Below, piece after piece: positions 5,538-12,879 of a DNA stretch of 17,986 nt. Within the stretch, counting starts at the first letter, position 1. Each line of letters begins with the position of its first letter. Below the pieces are notes generated by a model, which ran no database searches, had not been told where the DNA came from, and was given only the letters and a program-made list of their open reading frames with translations. This DNA is from an uncultured Clostridia bacterium (GTDB taxonomy: Bacteria > Bacillota > Clostridia > TANB77 > CAG-508), in contig CAKPGD010000023.1 in the NCBI GenBank assembly GCA_934154515.1, positions 1 through 17,986 on the forward strand. Direction: 5' to 3'. The position numbers and the translations under genes are program-made.

Positions 5538-5566
5538 ATTATATCTTTTTTTAAAAGAAATGTCAA
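5538..5566 (-). promoter_or_regulatory. Perfect consensus promoter of the antisense RNA
   Basis: On the minus strand, TTGACA (5561-5566), exactly 17 bases, and TATAAT (5538-5543). This is stronger than the toxin promoter, as expected for an unstable RNA antitoxin that must be in excess. Confidence 0.85.
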
Positions 5567-5592
5567 TAATGAAGTATAAAAGGAGAAAAGTA

Positions 5593-6195
5593 ATGTACGC
5601 ATATATAAAAGGAAGTTTAGAAGTAAAAACAAAAGGTTATGTAGTAATAGATGTATCTGGAATAGGGTACAAAATATTTATGTCAGAAAGTGCAATAGAA
5701 AAAATAGGAGAAATAGGAAATATAGTTAAAGTTCATACATATTTAAGAGTAAGAGAAGACGAGATGAGTTTATATGGATTTAATACTAATGAAGAATTAC
5801 GTATGTTTGAATTATTATTGTCTGTAAGTGGAATAGGTGCAAAAACTGCAATAGGAATGTTATCTAACATAACACCTTCAAGTTTTGCACTTGCGGTTAT
5901 TACAAATGATGTAGCAAAAATAAAGGCACTTCCAGGAATAGGCCCAAAGGGGGCTCAAAGAATTATATTAGAGTTAAAAGACAAAATAGAAACAGATGAA
6001 GCTGTTGATACAAGTAGTAATGCACAAGCAAGTAGTATTCTTGTGGATAATGAAAGCACACAAGAAGCAATTTCTGCACTTCAAGTGTTAGGATATAGTA
6101 AAAAAGAAATTGAAAAAGCATTAGAGAAAGTAAATAAAACAAACCTAACCACAGAAGATATGATAAGAGAAGGATTAAAAAATTTATCAAAATAA
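5593..6195 (+). CDS. ruvA: Holliday junction DNA helicase subunit RuvA
   Basis: 200 aa, the normal size. RuvA tetramers bind four-way junctions and load the RuvB motor for branch migration. The start is the ATG at 5593 (protein MYAYIKGSLEVK, the usual RuvA N-terminus) after AAAAGGAGA; the open frame extends upstream to 5482, but that part crosses the antisense promoter and has no binding site. Parts: OB-fold domain (about 1-65), helix-hairpin-helix motifs SVSGIGAKTAIGML and LPGIGPKGAQRI, an acidic linker, and the C-terminal RuvB-binding domain (STQEAISALQVLGYSKKEIE). ruvB, the usual next gene, is absent here; rarA follows after 90 purine-rich bases, with no terminator between them. Confidence 0.96.
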   Translation: MYAYIKGSLEVKTKGYVVIDVSGIGYKIFMSESAIEKIGEIGNIVKVHTYLRVREDEMSLYGFNTNEELRMFELLLSVSGIGAKTAIGMLSNITPSSFALAVITNDVAKIKALPGIGPKGAQRIILELKDKIETDEAVDTSSNAQASSILVDNESTQEAISALQVLGYSKKEIEKALEKVNKTNLTTEDMIREGLKNLSK

Positions 6196-6285
6196 TGAAC
6201 AAAGATAATATCAAAGAAACAATAAAAGTTAGTATATAAAATATGAAAAATGAAAAAGATTATTAGAAAGGAAAAGTGAGCCAAT

Positions 6286-7527
6286 ATGGATTTAAGCAAA
6301 CCTTTAGCTTATAGAATGAGACCAAAAACATTAGAAGAATACGTTGGTCAAAAACATATCTTAGGGAAGGATAAAATTTTATATAGAACAATAAAAGCAG
6401 ATAGACTTTCTAGTATTATTTTATGGGGGCCTCCTGGGTGTGGAAAAACATCACTAGCAAGAGTAATTAGTGAGACAACAAAATATAAGTTTAAAAGAAT
6501 AAATGCAGTTACAGCAGGGGTTGGAGATATTAAAGATGCAGTAGCAGAAGCAAGCAACTTAATGCTTAACCCATCTGGAAAATGTATTTTATTTATAGAT
6601 GAGATTCATAGATTTAATAAATTACAACAAGATGCACTTTTACCATATGTAGAAAATGGAACCATAATTTTAATTGGAGCAACTACGGAAAATCCATATT
6701 TTGAAGTAAATAAAGCTTTAATTTCAAGGTCTATGGTAGTAAAATTAGAACCTCTAACAGTAGATAATATATATGAAGTTTTGAAAAGGGCTTTAGTAGA
6801 AGAGGAGGGACTTGGAAGCTATAAAATAAAGATAGAAGATGAAACTTTAAGGAAAATAGCAGAAGTATCAAATGGAGATGTAAGAACTGCTTTAAATGGT
6901 CTAGAAGTTGCTGTTCTTACTACTAAAATGAATGAAGAAGGTGTTATAGAAATAACACCACAAATAGCGGCAGATAGTGTTCAAAACAGAAAAGCAATAT
7001 TTGATAAAAATGGGGATAGCCATTATGATAATATAAGTGCATTTATAAAATCTATGCGTGGAACAGATCCAGATGCAGCAGTATTTTATCTTGCAAGAGC
7101 ATTAAATGGAGGAGAAGATCCAATGTTTTTGGCAAGAAGAATTGTAATATGTGCTTCAGAAGATGTTGGAATGGCAAATCCAAATGCTTTAGTTGTAGCA
7201 AATGCAGCAATGCAAGCAGTACACATGGTAGGAATGCCAGAAGCAAGAATAATACTTTCAGAAGCAGCCATATATGTGGCAACATCACCTAAATCTAATG
7301 CTGCCTACGTAGCAATAAATAATGCATTAGAAGATGTAAAAACGAAAGATACTGGAGAAATTCCAATGCATATAAGAAATGCACCAGCAGAGGGAATGGA
7401 ACAATTTGGATATCATGATGGTTATAAATATCCACACGATTATCCTGGACACTACGTAGAACAACAATATTTACCAGATAAAATGCTAGGCACTACTTAT
7501 TATAAAAAAGATGATACAGTAAAATAA
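6286..7527 (+). CDS. rarA: Replication-associated recombination protein RarA (MgsA), AAA+ ATPase
   Basis: 413 aa, complete. RarA/MgsA/WRNIP1 proteins are AAA+ clamp-loader-like ATPases acting at stalled replication forks. The N-terminus has the family signature LAYRMRPKTLEEYVGQ. Walker A is GPPGCGKT (48-55), Walker B is FIDEIHRF with D104/E105, and sensor 1 is IGATTENP (129-136); NGDVRTALNGLE carries the sensor-2 arginine. The C-terminal tetramerisation half is recognisable (DPMFLARRIVICASEDVGMA) and ends with the GYKYPHDYPGHYVEQQYLP block. It is related to RuvB, but these motifs and the C-terminal domain are those of RarA. The ribosome binding site AAAGGA is about 13 bases from ATG, slightly far. 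It is probably co-transcribed with ruvA. Confidence 0.96.
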   Translation: MDLSKPLAYRMRPKTLEEYVGQKHILGKDKILYRTIKADRLSSIILWGPPGCGKTSLARVISETTKYKFKRINAVTAGVGDIKDAVAEASNLMLNPSGKCILFIDEIHRFNKLQQDALLPYVENGTIILIGATTENPYFEVNKALISRSMVVKLEPLTVDNIYEVLKRALVEEEGLGSYKIKIEDETLRKIAEVSNGDVRTALNGLEVAVLTTKMNEEGVIEITPQIAADSVQNRKAIFDKNGDSHYDNISAFIKSMRGTDPDAAVFYLARALNGGEDPMFLARRIVICASEDVGMANPNALVVANAAMQAVHMVGMPEARIILSEAAIYVATSPKSNAAYVAINNALEDVKTKDTGEIPMHIRNAPAEGMEQFGYHDGYKYPHDYPGHYVEQQYLPDKMLGTTYYKKDDTVK

Positions 7528-7647
7528 ATAAACGATAAGATTAATTAATGCACATTTTTTTACAAAATTCGACATTTTTTATAGACATATAAAATATAAA
7601 GTGTTAATATACATATATCAACTATAAAGTAGAAAGTGAGGGTCTAT

Positions 7648-7935
7648 ATGAGCAAAGAAAATGATGCACAAAAAGAAGTATACTCACAAGTAGAGGGATG
7701 GGTAAATGAAATGTACGAAAGGTATCGGAAAAGATGGAATTTAGAAAGAACAGAAGATACCGAAAGACAGCTGGAAATACTTACAAGTAAAAAGTATATT
7801 TCAATAACTTTCATTACGGATTTAAGTCTTATAGCGGATTACAAAGCAAGAGGAATGGAAGCAATGTATGATGCAAAGTTAAAGGAATACAAGACGAGGA
7901 TTCAAGTGATGTTAGAAAGCATTCCAAGTGCTTAA
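7648..7935 (+). CDS. Unrecognised 95-aa soluble helical protein
   Basis: I start it at ATG 7648, with GAGGG five bases upstream; a GTG four codons earlier overlaps that site. The product begins MSKENDAQKEVYSQVEGW, is charged and mainly helical in pattern (EMYERYRKRW, ERQLEILTSKKY, ADYKARGMEAMYDAKL) and has no signal peptide, membrane segment or cysteine. I do not recognise the family. The coding region is a little less AT-rich than its neighbours. It has a proper ribosome binding site and a strong terminator right after it, so it is very likely a real gene, transcribed either alone from the 120-base gap after rarA or by read-through. Confidence 0.75.
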   Translation: MSKENDAQKEVYSQVEGWVNEMYERYRKRWNLERTEDTERQLEILTSKKYISITFITDLSLIADYKARGMEAMYDAKLKEYKTRIQVMLESIPSA

Positions 7936-7955
7936 TTAGCACAAAAAAAGATAAC

Positions 7956-7988
7956 AAAAAAGCGTTGTAAAATTACAACGCTTTTTTT
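7956..7988. terminator. Bidirectional terminator between the 95-aa gene and tRNA-Met
   Basis: The stem AAAAAAGCGTTGT (7956-7968) / ACAACGCTTTTTT (7975-7987) has a 6-base loop and T-runs on both strands. On the minus strand it starts directly after the tRNA's CCA end. Confidence 0.92.
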
Positions 7989-8064
7989 GGTAGCGAAGAT
8001 GTGATTCGAACACATGACCTGCCGGGTATGAACCGGATGCTCTAGCCAACTGAGCTACTTCGCC
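7988..8064 (-). tRNA. tRNA-Met (CAU), elongator type, CCA encoded
   Basis: 77 bases including CCA. On the minus strand: acceptor GGCGAAG pairs with CTTCGCT (G1-U72 wobble, as in other Firmicute elongator tRNA-Met), D-arm GCTC-AGTTGGCTA-GAGC, anticodon loop TTCATAC giving CAU, variable AGGTC, T-arm ATGTG-TTCGAAT-CACAT, discriminator A then CCA. The initiator form is excluded because initiators lack the 1-72 pair and have three G-C pairs below the anticodon loop. A CAU tRNA could also be tRNA-Ile2 (lysidine), but the acceptor sequence fits Met. The first anticodon-stem pair (27-43) is a T/C mismatch. Confidence 0.95.
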
Positions 8065-8085
8065 ATATCAATAAAGACAAGTATT

Positions 8086-8114
8086 ATTATAAGGTATAAA
8101 ATTTAATTTGTCAA
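8086..8114 (-). promoter_or_regulatory. Perfect consensus promoter of tRNA-Met
   Basis: On the minus strand, TTGACA (8109-8114), 17 bases, TATAAT (8086-8091), about 20 bases before the tRNA. Confidence 0.92.
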
Positions 8115-8219
8115 CAGCAAAACTGAAATTTCTTTATTATTTTTTAAGATATTATCGTAAATGAACAACACAATATAAAGTAATAGTGAAATAAAATTGA
8201 AATATTTCTGTAATATTCA

Positions 8220-8248
8220 TTGACTTTTTCCGTATTTCCGTATATTAT
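8220..8248 (+). promoter_or_regulatory. Promoter of the minD operon with tandem octamer in the spacer
   Basis: TTGACT (8220-8225), a 17-base spacer and TATTAT (8243-8248). The spacer holds two perfect adjacent copies of TTTCCGTA (8227-8234 and 8235-8242). A repeat exactly between -35 and -10 could be a repressor operator; no known regulator site is recognised. Confidence 0.75.
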
Positions 8249-8321
8249 ATTAGGAGTGAAAAGCATTTTTATATTGTAAAATTATTCCAAAGATTTTATA
8301 TAAAATAACAAGGAGGAAATT

Positions 8322-9113
8322 ATGGGAGAAGTTATAGTTATTACATCTGGAAAAGGTGGTGTAGGAAAAACTACAACAACAGCTAACTTAGGTTCAGCAT
8401 TAGCATTAAAAGGAAAAAAAGTAGTACTAATAGATACTGATATTGGGCTTCGTAACTTAGATGTAGTTATGGGATTAGAAAATAGAATAGTATACGACAT
8501 AGTAGATGTTGTAGAAGGAAAATGTAAATTAAGACAAGCGCTAATAAAGGACAAGCGTTTTAACGAGTTGTTTTTACTTCCAGCAGCTCAAACAAGAGAT
8601 AAAAGTGCAGTAAATGAAGAACAAATGAAAGAATTAACTTCAAAATTAAAAGAAGAATTTGATTATATATTAATAGACTGTCCAGCAGGAATTGAACAAG
8701 GATTTAAAAATGCAATAGCTGGTGCAGATAGAGCAGTTGTAGTAACAACAGCAGAAATTTCTGCAATTAGAGATGCTGATAGAATAATAGGTTTATTAGA
8801 AGCATCAGAAATAAAAAATCCAGAATTAGTAATTAATAGATTACGTCCAAATATGGTAAAAAAAGGTGAAATGATGGATGTAGAAGATATAGTAGACTTA
8901 TTATCAATTGATTTAATAGGTGTTGTACCTGATGATGAATATATTATTACACAAACTAATAAAGGTGAACCAGTAGTATCTAATCATAAGGCTCCATCTG
9001 GAAAATCTTATACTGAAATTGCAAGAAGAATATTAGGTGAAAATGTTGAAGTAAGTATTCCAGGAAGAGAAAAAGGATTTTGGGCTAAAATAAAAAATAT
9101 TTTTAAAAAATAG
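8322..9113 (+). CDS. minD: Septum site-determining ATPase MinD
   Basis: 263 aa, normal length. MinD binds ATP, dimerises on the membrane and recruits division inhibitors; MinE or DivIVA controls its place. The deviant Walker A GKGGVGKT has both signature lysines (K11, K16); D38 and D40 in LIDTDIGLRNLD are the switch residues; Walker B region LIDCPAGIEQGF is present. The last 15 residues, starting GREKGFWAKI and ending FKK, are the amphipathic membrane-targeting helix. The start follows AAGGAGGAAATT. It is first in a probable minD-minE-rodA-dusB operon; minC, often just upstream in Clostridia, is absent: there is only a promoter and a tRNA. Confidence 0.97.
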   Translation: MGEVIVITSGKGGVGKTTTTANLGSALALKGKKVVLIDTDIGLRNLDVVMGLENRIVYDIVDVVEGKCKLRQALIKDKRFNELFLLPAAQTRDKSAVNEEQMKELTSKLKEEFDYILIDCPAGIEQGFKNAIAGADRAVVVTTAEISAIRDADRIIGLLEASEIKNPELVINRLRPNMVKKGEMMDVEDIVDLLSIDLIGVVPDDEYIITQTNKGEPVVSNHKAPSGKSYTEIARRILGENVEVSIPGREKGFWAKIKNIFKK

Positions 9114-9158
9114 ACTTTAAATATATTAAAATTTGACTAAAGAGATGGAGGAAGTAAA

Positions 9159-9935
9159 ATGTTTGATAATATAATAAACTTTTTTAAGAAGTTTTCAAAA
9201 GATACAAAAAAAGATTCAAAAGACACTGCTAAAGAAAGATTACATTTAGTTTTAATGCAAGATAGAGCAAATGTATCAGCAGATTTCTTAGAAATGATGA
9301 AACAAGAAATAATAGAGGTAATAAAAAAATACATAGATGTAGATGAAAATTCTATAGATGTAAAATTAACAAATAAAGTAAATCCAGATGGTACAACTGG
9401 TGCACCTGCTTTATATGCTAATATTCCTATTACAAGCTTAAAGGATGAAACAAAGAAAATCAACATAGATAGAAATAAAGAAAATAAAGCAGAAAATACT
9501 GAAACTAAAATAGAAAATGTAGAAAAAGTAGAAAGCAAAGAAGATAGTAAGAAAGAAAATAGTAAAACAGATGATTTTAATAAAGAAGTTGTAAAAGAAA
9601 AAGAAAACAGAGAAAATGGAAAAAAAGAAGAGCAAGCTAAAGTAACAGGAGCAAATGCAGAAAGTGAAAAAGTAAATCAAGATAATTTAGAAAAGACAGA
9701 AAAAAATAACAAAGAAACAAAAGAAATAGATGAACAAGAAAATAAAAATAAAGAGATAGATGATAAAGAAAATAATAGCAAAGAATTAGAAAGCAAAGAA
9801 ACTGAAAATAAAAAAAGTGAAAAAATAGAAGTAGTAGAAAATGAAATAGAAGAAGCTGACGAAGAAAAATCTGAATTAGAAAATGAAGAAATTCAAAAAA
9901 CATCTGAAAAAGTAGTCACAACAGAAGCAAAATAA
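9159..9935 (+). CDS. minE: MinE with a 160-residue charged C-terminal extension
   Basis: 258 aa, although MinE is normally about 90 aa. Residues 1-95 are a complete MinE: amphipathic membrane helix MFDNIINFFKKF, then KERLHLVLMQDRANVSADFL (25-44), the MinD-stimulating region, and the dimerisation domain ending GAPALYANIPITSLK. MinE triggers MinD ATP hydrolysis and so drives Min dynamics that keep the septum at midcell. Residues about 98-258 are low-complexity Glu/Lys/Asn/Asp/Ser/Thr, rich in words like KENKAENTE, KELESKETENKK and EEADEEKSELENEE, with no hydrophobic core: probably disordered or a single charged helix. The reading frame is continuous with the core. The ribosome binding site GGAGGAAGTAAA precedes ATG, 45 bases after minD. 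The tail's function is unknown. Confidence 0.9.
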   Translation: MFDNIINFFKKFSKDTKKDSKDTAKERLHLVLMQDRANVSADFLEMMKQEIIEVIKKYIDVDENSIDVKLTNKVNPDGTTGAPALYANIPITSLKDETKKINIDRNKENKAENTETKIENVEKVESKEDSKKENSKTDDFNKEVVKEKENRENGKKEEQAKVTGANAESEKVNQDNLEKTEKNNKETKEIDEQENKNKEIDDKENNSKELESKETENKKSEKIEVVENEIEEADEEKSELENEEIQKTSEKVVTTEAK

Positions 9936-10048
9936 AGAGCATAAACAAAGTAAATAGCATAAGAAAAATAGATGAACGAAAATGAAAAATTAAGAAATAA
10001 GAAATAAAAGTAAAAAGTTTGAGATTAAGGAAAATTAGAGGTTAAATA
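9936..10048 (+). other. Purine-rich spacer between minE and rodA
   Basis: About 110 bases continuing the purine-rich, repetitive character of the minE tail (AAGAAATAAGAAATAAAAG and similar), with no terminator, promoter or reading frame visible. Confidence 0.5.
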
Positions 10049-11155
10049 ATGAGAAAAAAAATATTCAAAAATATAGAATGGGGAATATTAATCTGTACTA
10101 TATTATTAATATTAATAGGATTAGTAGCTTTATTTTCTGCAACTCAGAGCACAGGATATGAAGAATTAAAAAAACAAATTATCTGGCTATGCATTAGTAT
10201 ACCAATTTTTATAGTAATAATATTGTTAGATTATGAAATTGTAGCTAAGGCAGCGCCAGTTTTTTATGGAATAATACTAATATTGCTAATAGGAGTTCTA
10301 TTTACAGAACCAGTAAATGGAGCAAGTAGCTGGTTTAATATTGGTCCATTTTCATTCCAACCTTCCGAGTTTGCTAAAATATTTGTAATATTAATGTTTG
10401 CTTCAGTAATAACAAAAATCCAAGAAAGAGGAAAAAAAAAGATAAGCAAACCAATAAAGTTATTAATTGCACTAGCTTTTGTAGCAGTACCAGTATTTTT
10501 AATAATATTACAACCAGATTATGGAACAGCACTTGCATTCTTAGTAGCTACTATAATGATGCTGTTTACAGCTGGAATAGATAAAAAATATATAATAGTT
10601 TCAATTATACTTATGACGATATTACTACCATTATTGTATTTTTTTGTACTTCCAGAGCATGCAAAAACAAGAATAGATGTGTATTTAAATCCAAATTTAG
10701 ATCCAAGAGGTGCAGGATACAATATAATACAATCGAAATTAGCAATAGGAGCAGGGCAACTATTTGGAATGGGAATATTAAAGGGAAATCAAACACAATT
10801 AGGATTTTTATATCCTAAAACAACAGATTTTATATTTTCTGTAATAGGAGAAGAAATGGGATTTATAGCCACAGCTGCAATTGTTGTTTTATACGTAATA
10901 TTAATTACTAAAGCTGTTTATGTTGCAAAAACTGCAAAAGATGACTTAGGTTCATATATAGCAATAGGAATAGCAGGAATATTCTTATTTCATATGGTAG
11001 AAAATATAGGAATGACAATAGGACTTCTTCCAATAACAGGTGTACCACTTCCATTTGTAAGCTATGGAGGAAGTTCACTACTTACAAATTTAGTATTAAT
11101 AGGTCTTTTATTGAATATAAGTGGAAGAAGACAAAAAGCAATATTTGTAGAATAA
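10049..11155 (+). CDS. rodA: SEDS peptidoglycan glycosyltransferase RodA
   Basis: 368-aa polytopic membrane protein (about 10 hydrophobic segments) of the SEDS family, which polymerises lipid II glycan strands with a class B penicillin-binding protein; RodA acts in side-wall elongation. Family blocks are intact: NGASSWFNIGPFSFQPSEFA (90-109), LQPDYGTALAF, the extracellular-loop residues TTDFIFSVIGEEMGF with the catalytic aspartate D260, and ITGVPLPFVSYGGSS near the C-terminus. RodA rather than FtsW is favoured by the neighbourhood with minD/minE and the LAIGAGQLFGMG loop, though single-gene separation from FtsW is not absolute. The start has an AGAGGT binding site. dusB follows after 13 bases. 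Confidence 0.9.
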   Translation: MRKKIFKNIEWGILICTILLILIGLVALFSATQSTGYEELKKQIIWLCISIPIFIVIILLDYEIVAKAAPVFYGIILILLIGVLFTEPVNGASSWFNIGPFSFQPSEFAKIFVILMFASVITKIQERGKKKISKPIKLLIALAFVAVPVFLIILQPDYGTALAFLVATIMMLFTAGIDKKYIIVSIILMTILLPLLYFFVLPEHAKTRIDVYLNPNLDPRGAGYNIIQSKLAIGAGQLFGMGILKGNQTQLGFLYPKTTDFIFSVIGEEMGFIATAAIVVLYVILITKAVYVAKTAKDDLGSYIAIGIAGIFLFHMVENIGMTIGLLPITGVPLPFVSYGGSSLLTNLVLIGLLLNISGRRQKAIFVE

Positions 11156-11168
11156 AAAGGAGAAATAA

Positions 11169-12140
11169 GTGTACTTAAAAGAATTAAAAATAGGTAATCT
11201 AACATTAGAAAATAATATATTTTTAGCACCGATGGCAGGAATAACGGATAAGGCTTTTAGAATAATTGCAAAAGAATATGGTCCAGGGCTTGTTTGTACA
11301 GAAATGGTAAGCAGTAAAGGATTGTACTATAAAGATGATAAAACAAAATTGTTGTTAGACACAAATGGAGAAAAAAGACCAATATCTATGCAAATATTTG
11401 GAAGTGATGCAGAGACTATGGGATATGCTGCAAAATATGTATCAAAGCTTGCAGACATTGTTGACATCAATATGGGATGCCCAGCACCTAAAGTAGTAAA
11501 AAATGGCGATGGAAGCAAGTTACTATTAAATCTAGATTTGGTAGAAGAAATAGTAAAAAGTGTAGTAAAAAATTCAGAAGTTCCAGTTAGTGTTAAAATA
11601 AGAACAGGATGGGATAAAGAAAATATAGTGGCAGTAGAAGCGGCACAAAGAATAGAAAAAGCAGGAGCAAGTATGATAACTGTTCACGGAAGAACTAAAG
11701 AAGAATACTATTCTGGACATGCTAATTGGGATATAATAAAACAAGTAAAAGAAGCTGTAAGTATACCTGTTATTGGAAACGGAGATGTAACTTCACCACA
11801 AGAAGCTTTGAAAATGTTCGAACAAACAGGAGTAGATGGGATAATGATAGGAAGAGCAGCTCTTGGAAATCCTTGGATTTTTAGAGATGTAATATCATAC
11901 TTAGAAGAAAAAGAAACAGTAAAGGTTTGTAATGAGGAAAAGTTACAAACAATGATTAAACATATAGAACTAGAAGTAGAAGAAAAAAGTGAAGATGTTG
12001 GAATAAAAGAACTTAGAAAGCATATGTGTGCATATATAAAAAATCTTCCAAATTCAGCAAGTTTAAGAGAAAAAATAAATGGAATAGATAAAAAAGATGA
12101 ATTAATAGCTTGCCTTACAGAATACTTTAATAAAATATGA
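11169..12140 (+). CDS. dusB: tRNA-dihydrouridine synthase, DusB type
   Basis: 323 aa. An FMN enzyme that reduces uridines in the tRNA D-loop using NADPH. It starts with GTG, set by AAAAGGAGA six bases upstream. Motifs: FLAPMAGITDKAFR (FMN site), the conserved MQIFGSD, DINMGCPAPKVVKNGDGSKL with catalytic Cys104, VKIRTGWD with Lys143, TVHGRTKEEYYSGHANW, IPVIGNGDVTSP and GIMIGRAALGNPWIF. The C-terminal helical tRNA-binding domain is present (ELRKHMCAYIKNLP). It is the last gene of the minD operon, closed by a strong terminator 10 bases after its stop. Confidence 0.95.
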   Translation: MYLKELKIGNLTLENNIFLAPMAGITDKAFRIIAKEYGPGLVCTEMVSSKGLYYKDDKTKLLLDTNGEKRPISMQIFGSDAETMGYAAKYVSKLADIVDINMGCPAPKVVKNGDGSKLLLNLDLVEEIVKSVVKNSEVPVSVKIRTGWDKENIVAVEAAQRIEKAGASMITVHGRTKEEYYSGHANWDIIKQVKEAVSIPVIGNGDVTSPQEALKMFEQTGVDGIMIGRAALGNPWIFRDVISYLEEKETVKVCNEEKLQTMIKHIELEVEEKSEDVGIKELRKHMCAYIKNLPNSASLREKINGIDKKDELIACLTEYFNKI

Positions 12141-12149
12141 ATATAAATT

Positions 12150-12181
12150 AAACGAAATAGATATTTTCTATTTCGTTTTTT
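12150..12181 (+). terminator. Terminator of the minD-minE-rodA-dusB operon
   Basis: AAACGAAATAG (12150-12160) pairs perfectly with CTATTTCGTTT (12168-12178) around a 7-base loop, followed by T to 12181. The hairpin's own A-run would let it work on the other strand too. Confidence 0.92.
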
Positions 12182-12206
12182 AGATAGAATATGAAGGAGA
12201 AGACTT

Positions 12207-12812
12207 ATGAAAAATAAAAAATTATTGTTAATTATTATTAGTGTTGTAATTTTAATAATTATTTTAATTTTAGCTTATAATCTTTTGAAAAATGGAAATA
12301 CTAAAATTAATAAAACTGAGGAAGACATTGTACAGAGTATTTTAAATATTAATTCTTATGAGGCAAAACTTGAAATCGAGATAGAAACTAACAAAAACAA
12401 AACAAGATATGTAGTAAAACAAAAATTAGAAAATGGAAACATAAGTACACAAGAAGTATTAGAACCTACAAATGTTGCAGGAGTAGTTACTCAATATGAT
12501 GGAACTAATTTAAAAATAATAAATAATTCTTTAAATCTAGAAAAAACTTTTGAAAATTATAATTACATAGTCGAAAATAGGTTGTGGTTAGACAGTTTTA
12601 TAGAAGATTATAAAAAATATAACAATTCAAAAGTAAGTAGCAAAGAAAATCAAATAATATTAGAAGTAAAAGATGAAGATAGCAATAAATATAATGTTTA
12701 TAAAAAATTATATATAGATAAAAATACAGGTAAACCTACAAAAATGCTAGTTCAAGATATTAACCAAAAAACGCTAGTATACATATTATATACTGAGATA
12801 GAAATATCTTAA
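12207..12812 (+). CDS. Membrane-anchored LolA/GerS-like protein
   Basis: 201 aa. A long N-terminal hydrophobic segment (about 5-27, LLLIIISVVILIIILILAY) with Lys before it suggests an uncleaved anchor; there is no lipobox cysteine. The remainder has the alternating beta pattern of LolA-fold proteins: INSYEAKLEIEIETNKNK, TRYVVKQKLENGNISTQEV, YDGTNLKIINNSLNLEKTF, ENYNYIVENRLWLDSFIEDY and KKLYIDKNTGKPTKMLVQD. These resemble clostridial GerS-type proteins, which act in spore germination and cortex hydrolysis in Clostridioides difficile. There gerS lies near alr and mazEF, and here mazF is the next gene, which supports the link. GerS itself is a lipoprotein, so this is a paralogue or variant. The start follows GAAGGAGAA. 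Function by resemblance only. Confidence 0.6.
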   Translation: MKNKKLLLIIISVVILIIILILAYNLLKNGNTKINKTEEDIVQSILNINSYEAKLEIEIETNKNKTRYVVKQKLENGNISTQEVLEPTNVAGVVTQYDGTNLKIINNSLNLEKTFENYNYIVENRLWLDSFIEDYKKYNNSKVSSKENQIILEVKDEDSNKYNVYKKLYIDKNTGKPTKMLVQDINQKTLVYILYTEIEIS

Positions 12813-12879
12813 AGTAAAATATTTAAAATATATCAATAGTCAGCCTTAAATACGCAGAAACGGTAGGAGTGATACACAA

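Noticed and set aside
5482..5592. N-terminal extension of ruvA
   Set aside because: It would begin inside the shared terminator and span the antisense promoter; RuvA proteins start at MYAYIKG, which has its own binding site.
8251..8275. Short leader peptide upstream of minD
   Set aside because: A GTG with seven codons exists, but the GGAG before it is too close to serve as its binding site.
9137..9903. Minus-strand reading frames opposite minE, rich in Phe and Leu
   Set aside because: They are the complement of purine-rich Lys/Glu codons, with no start signals.
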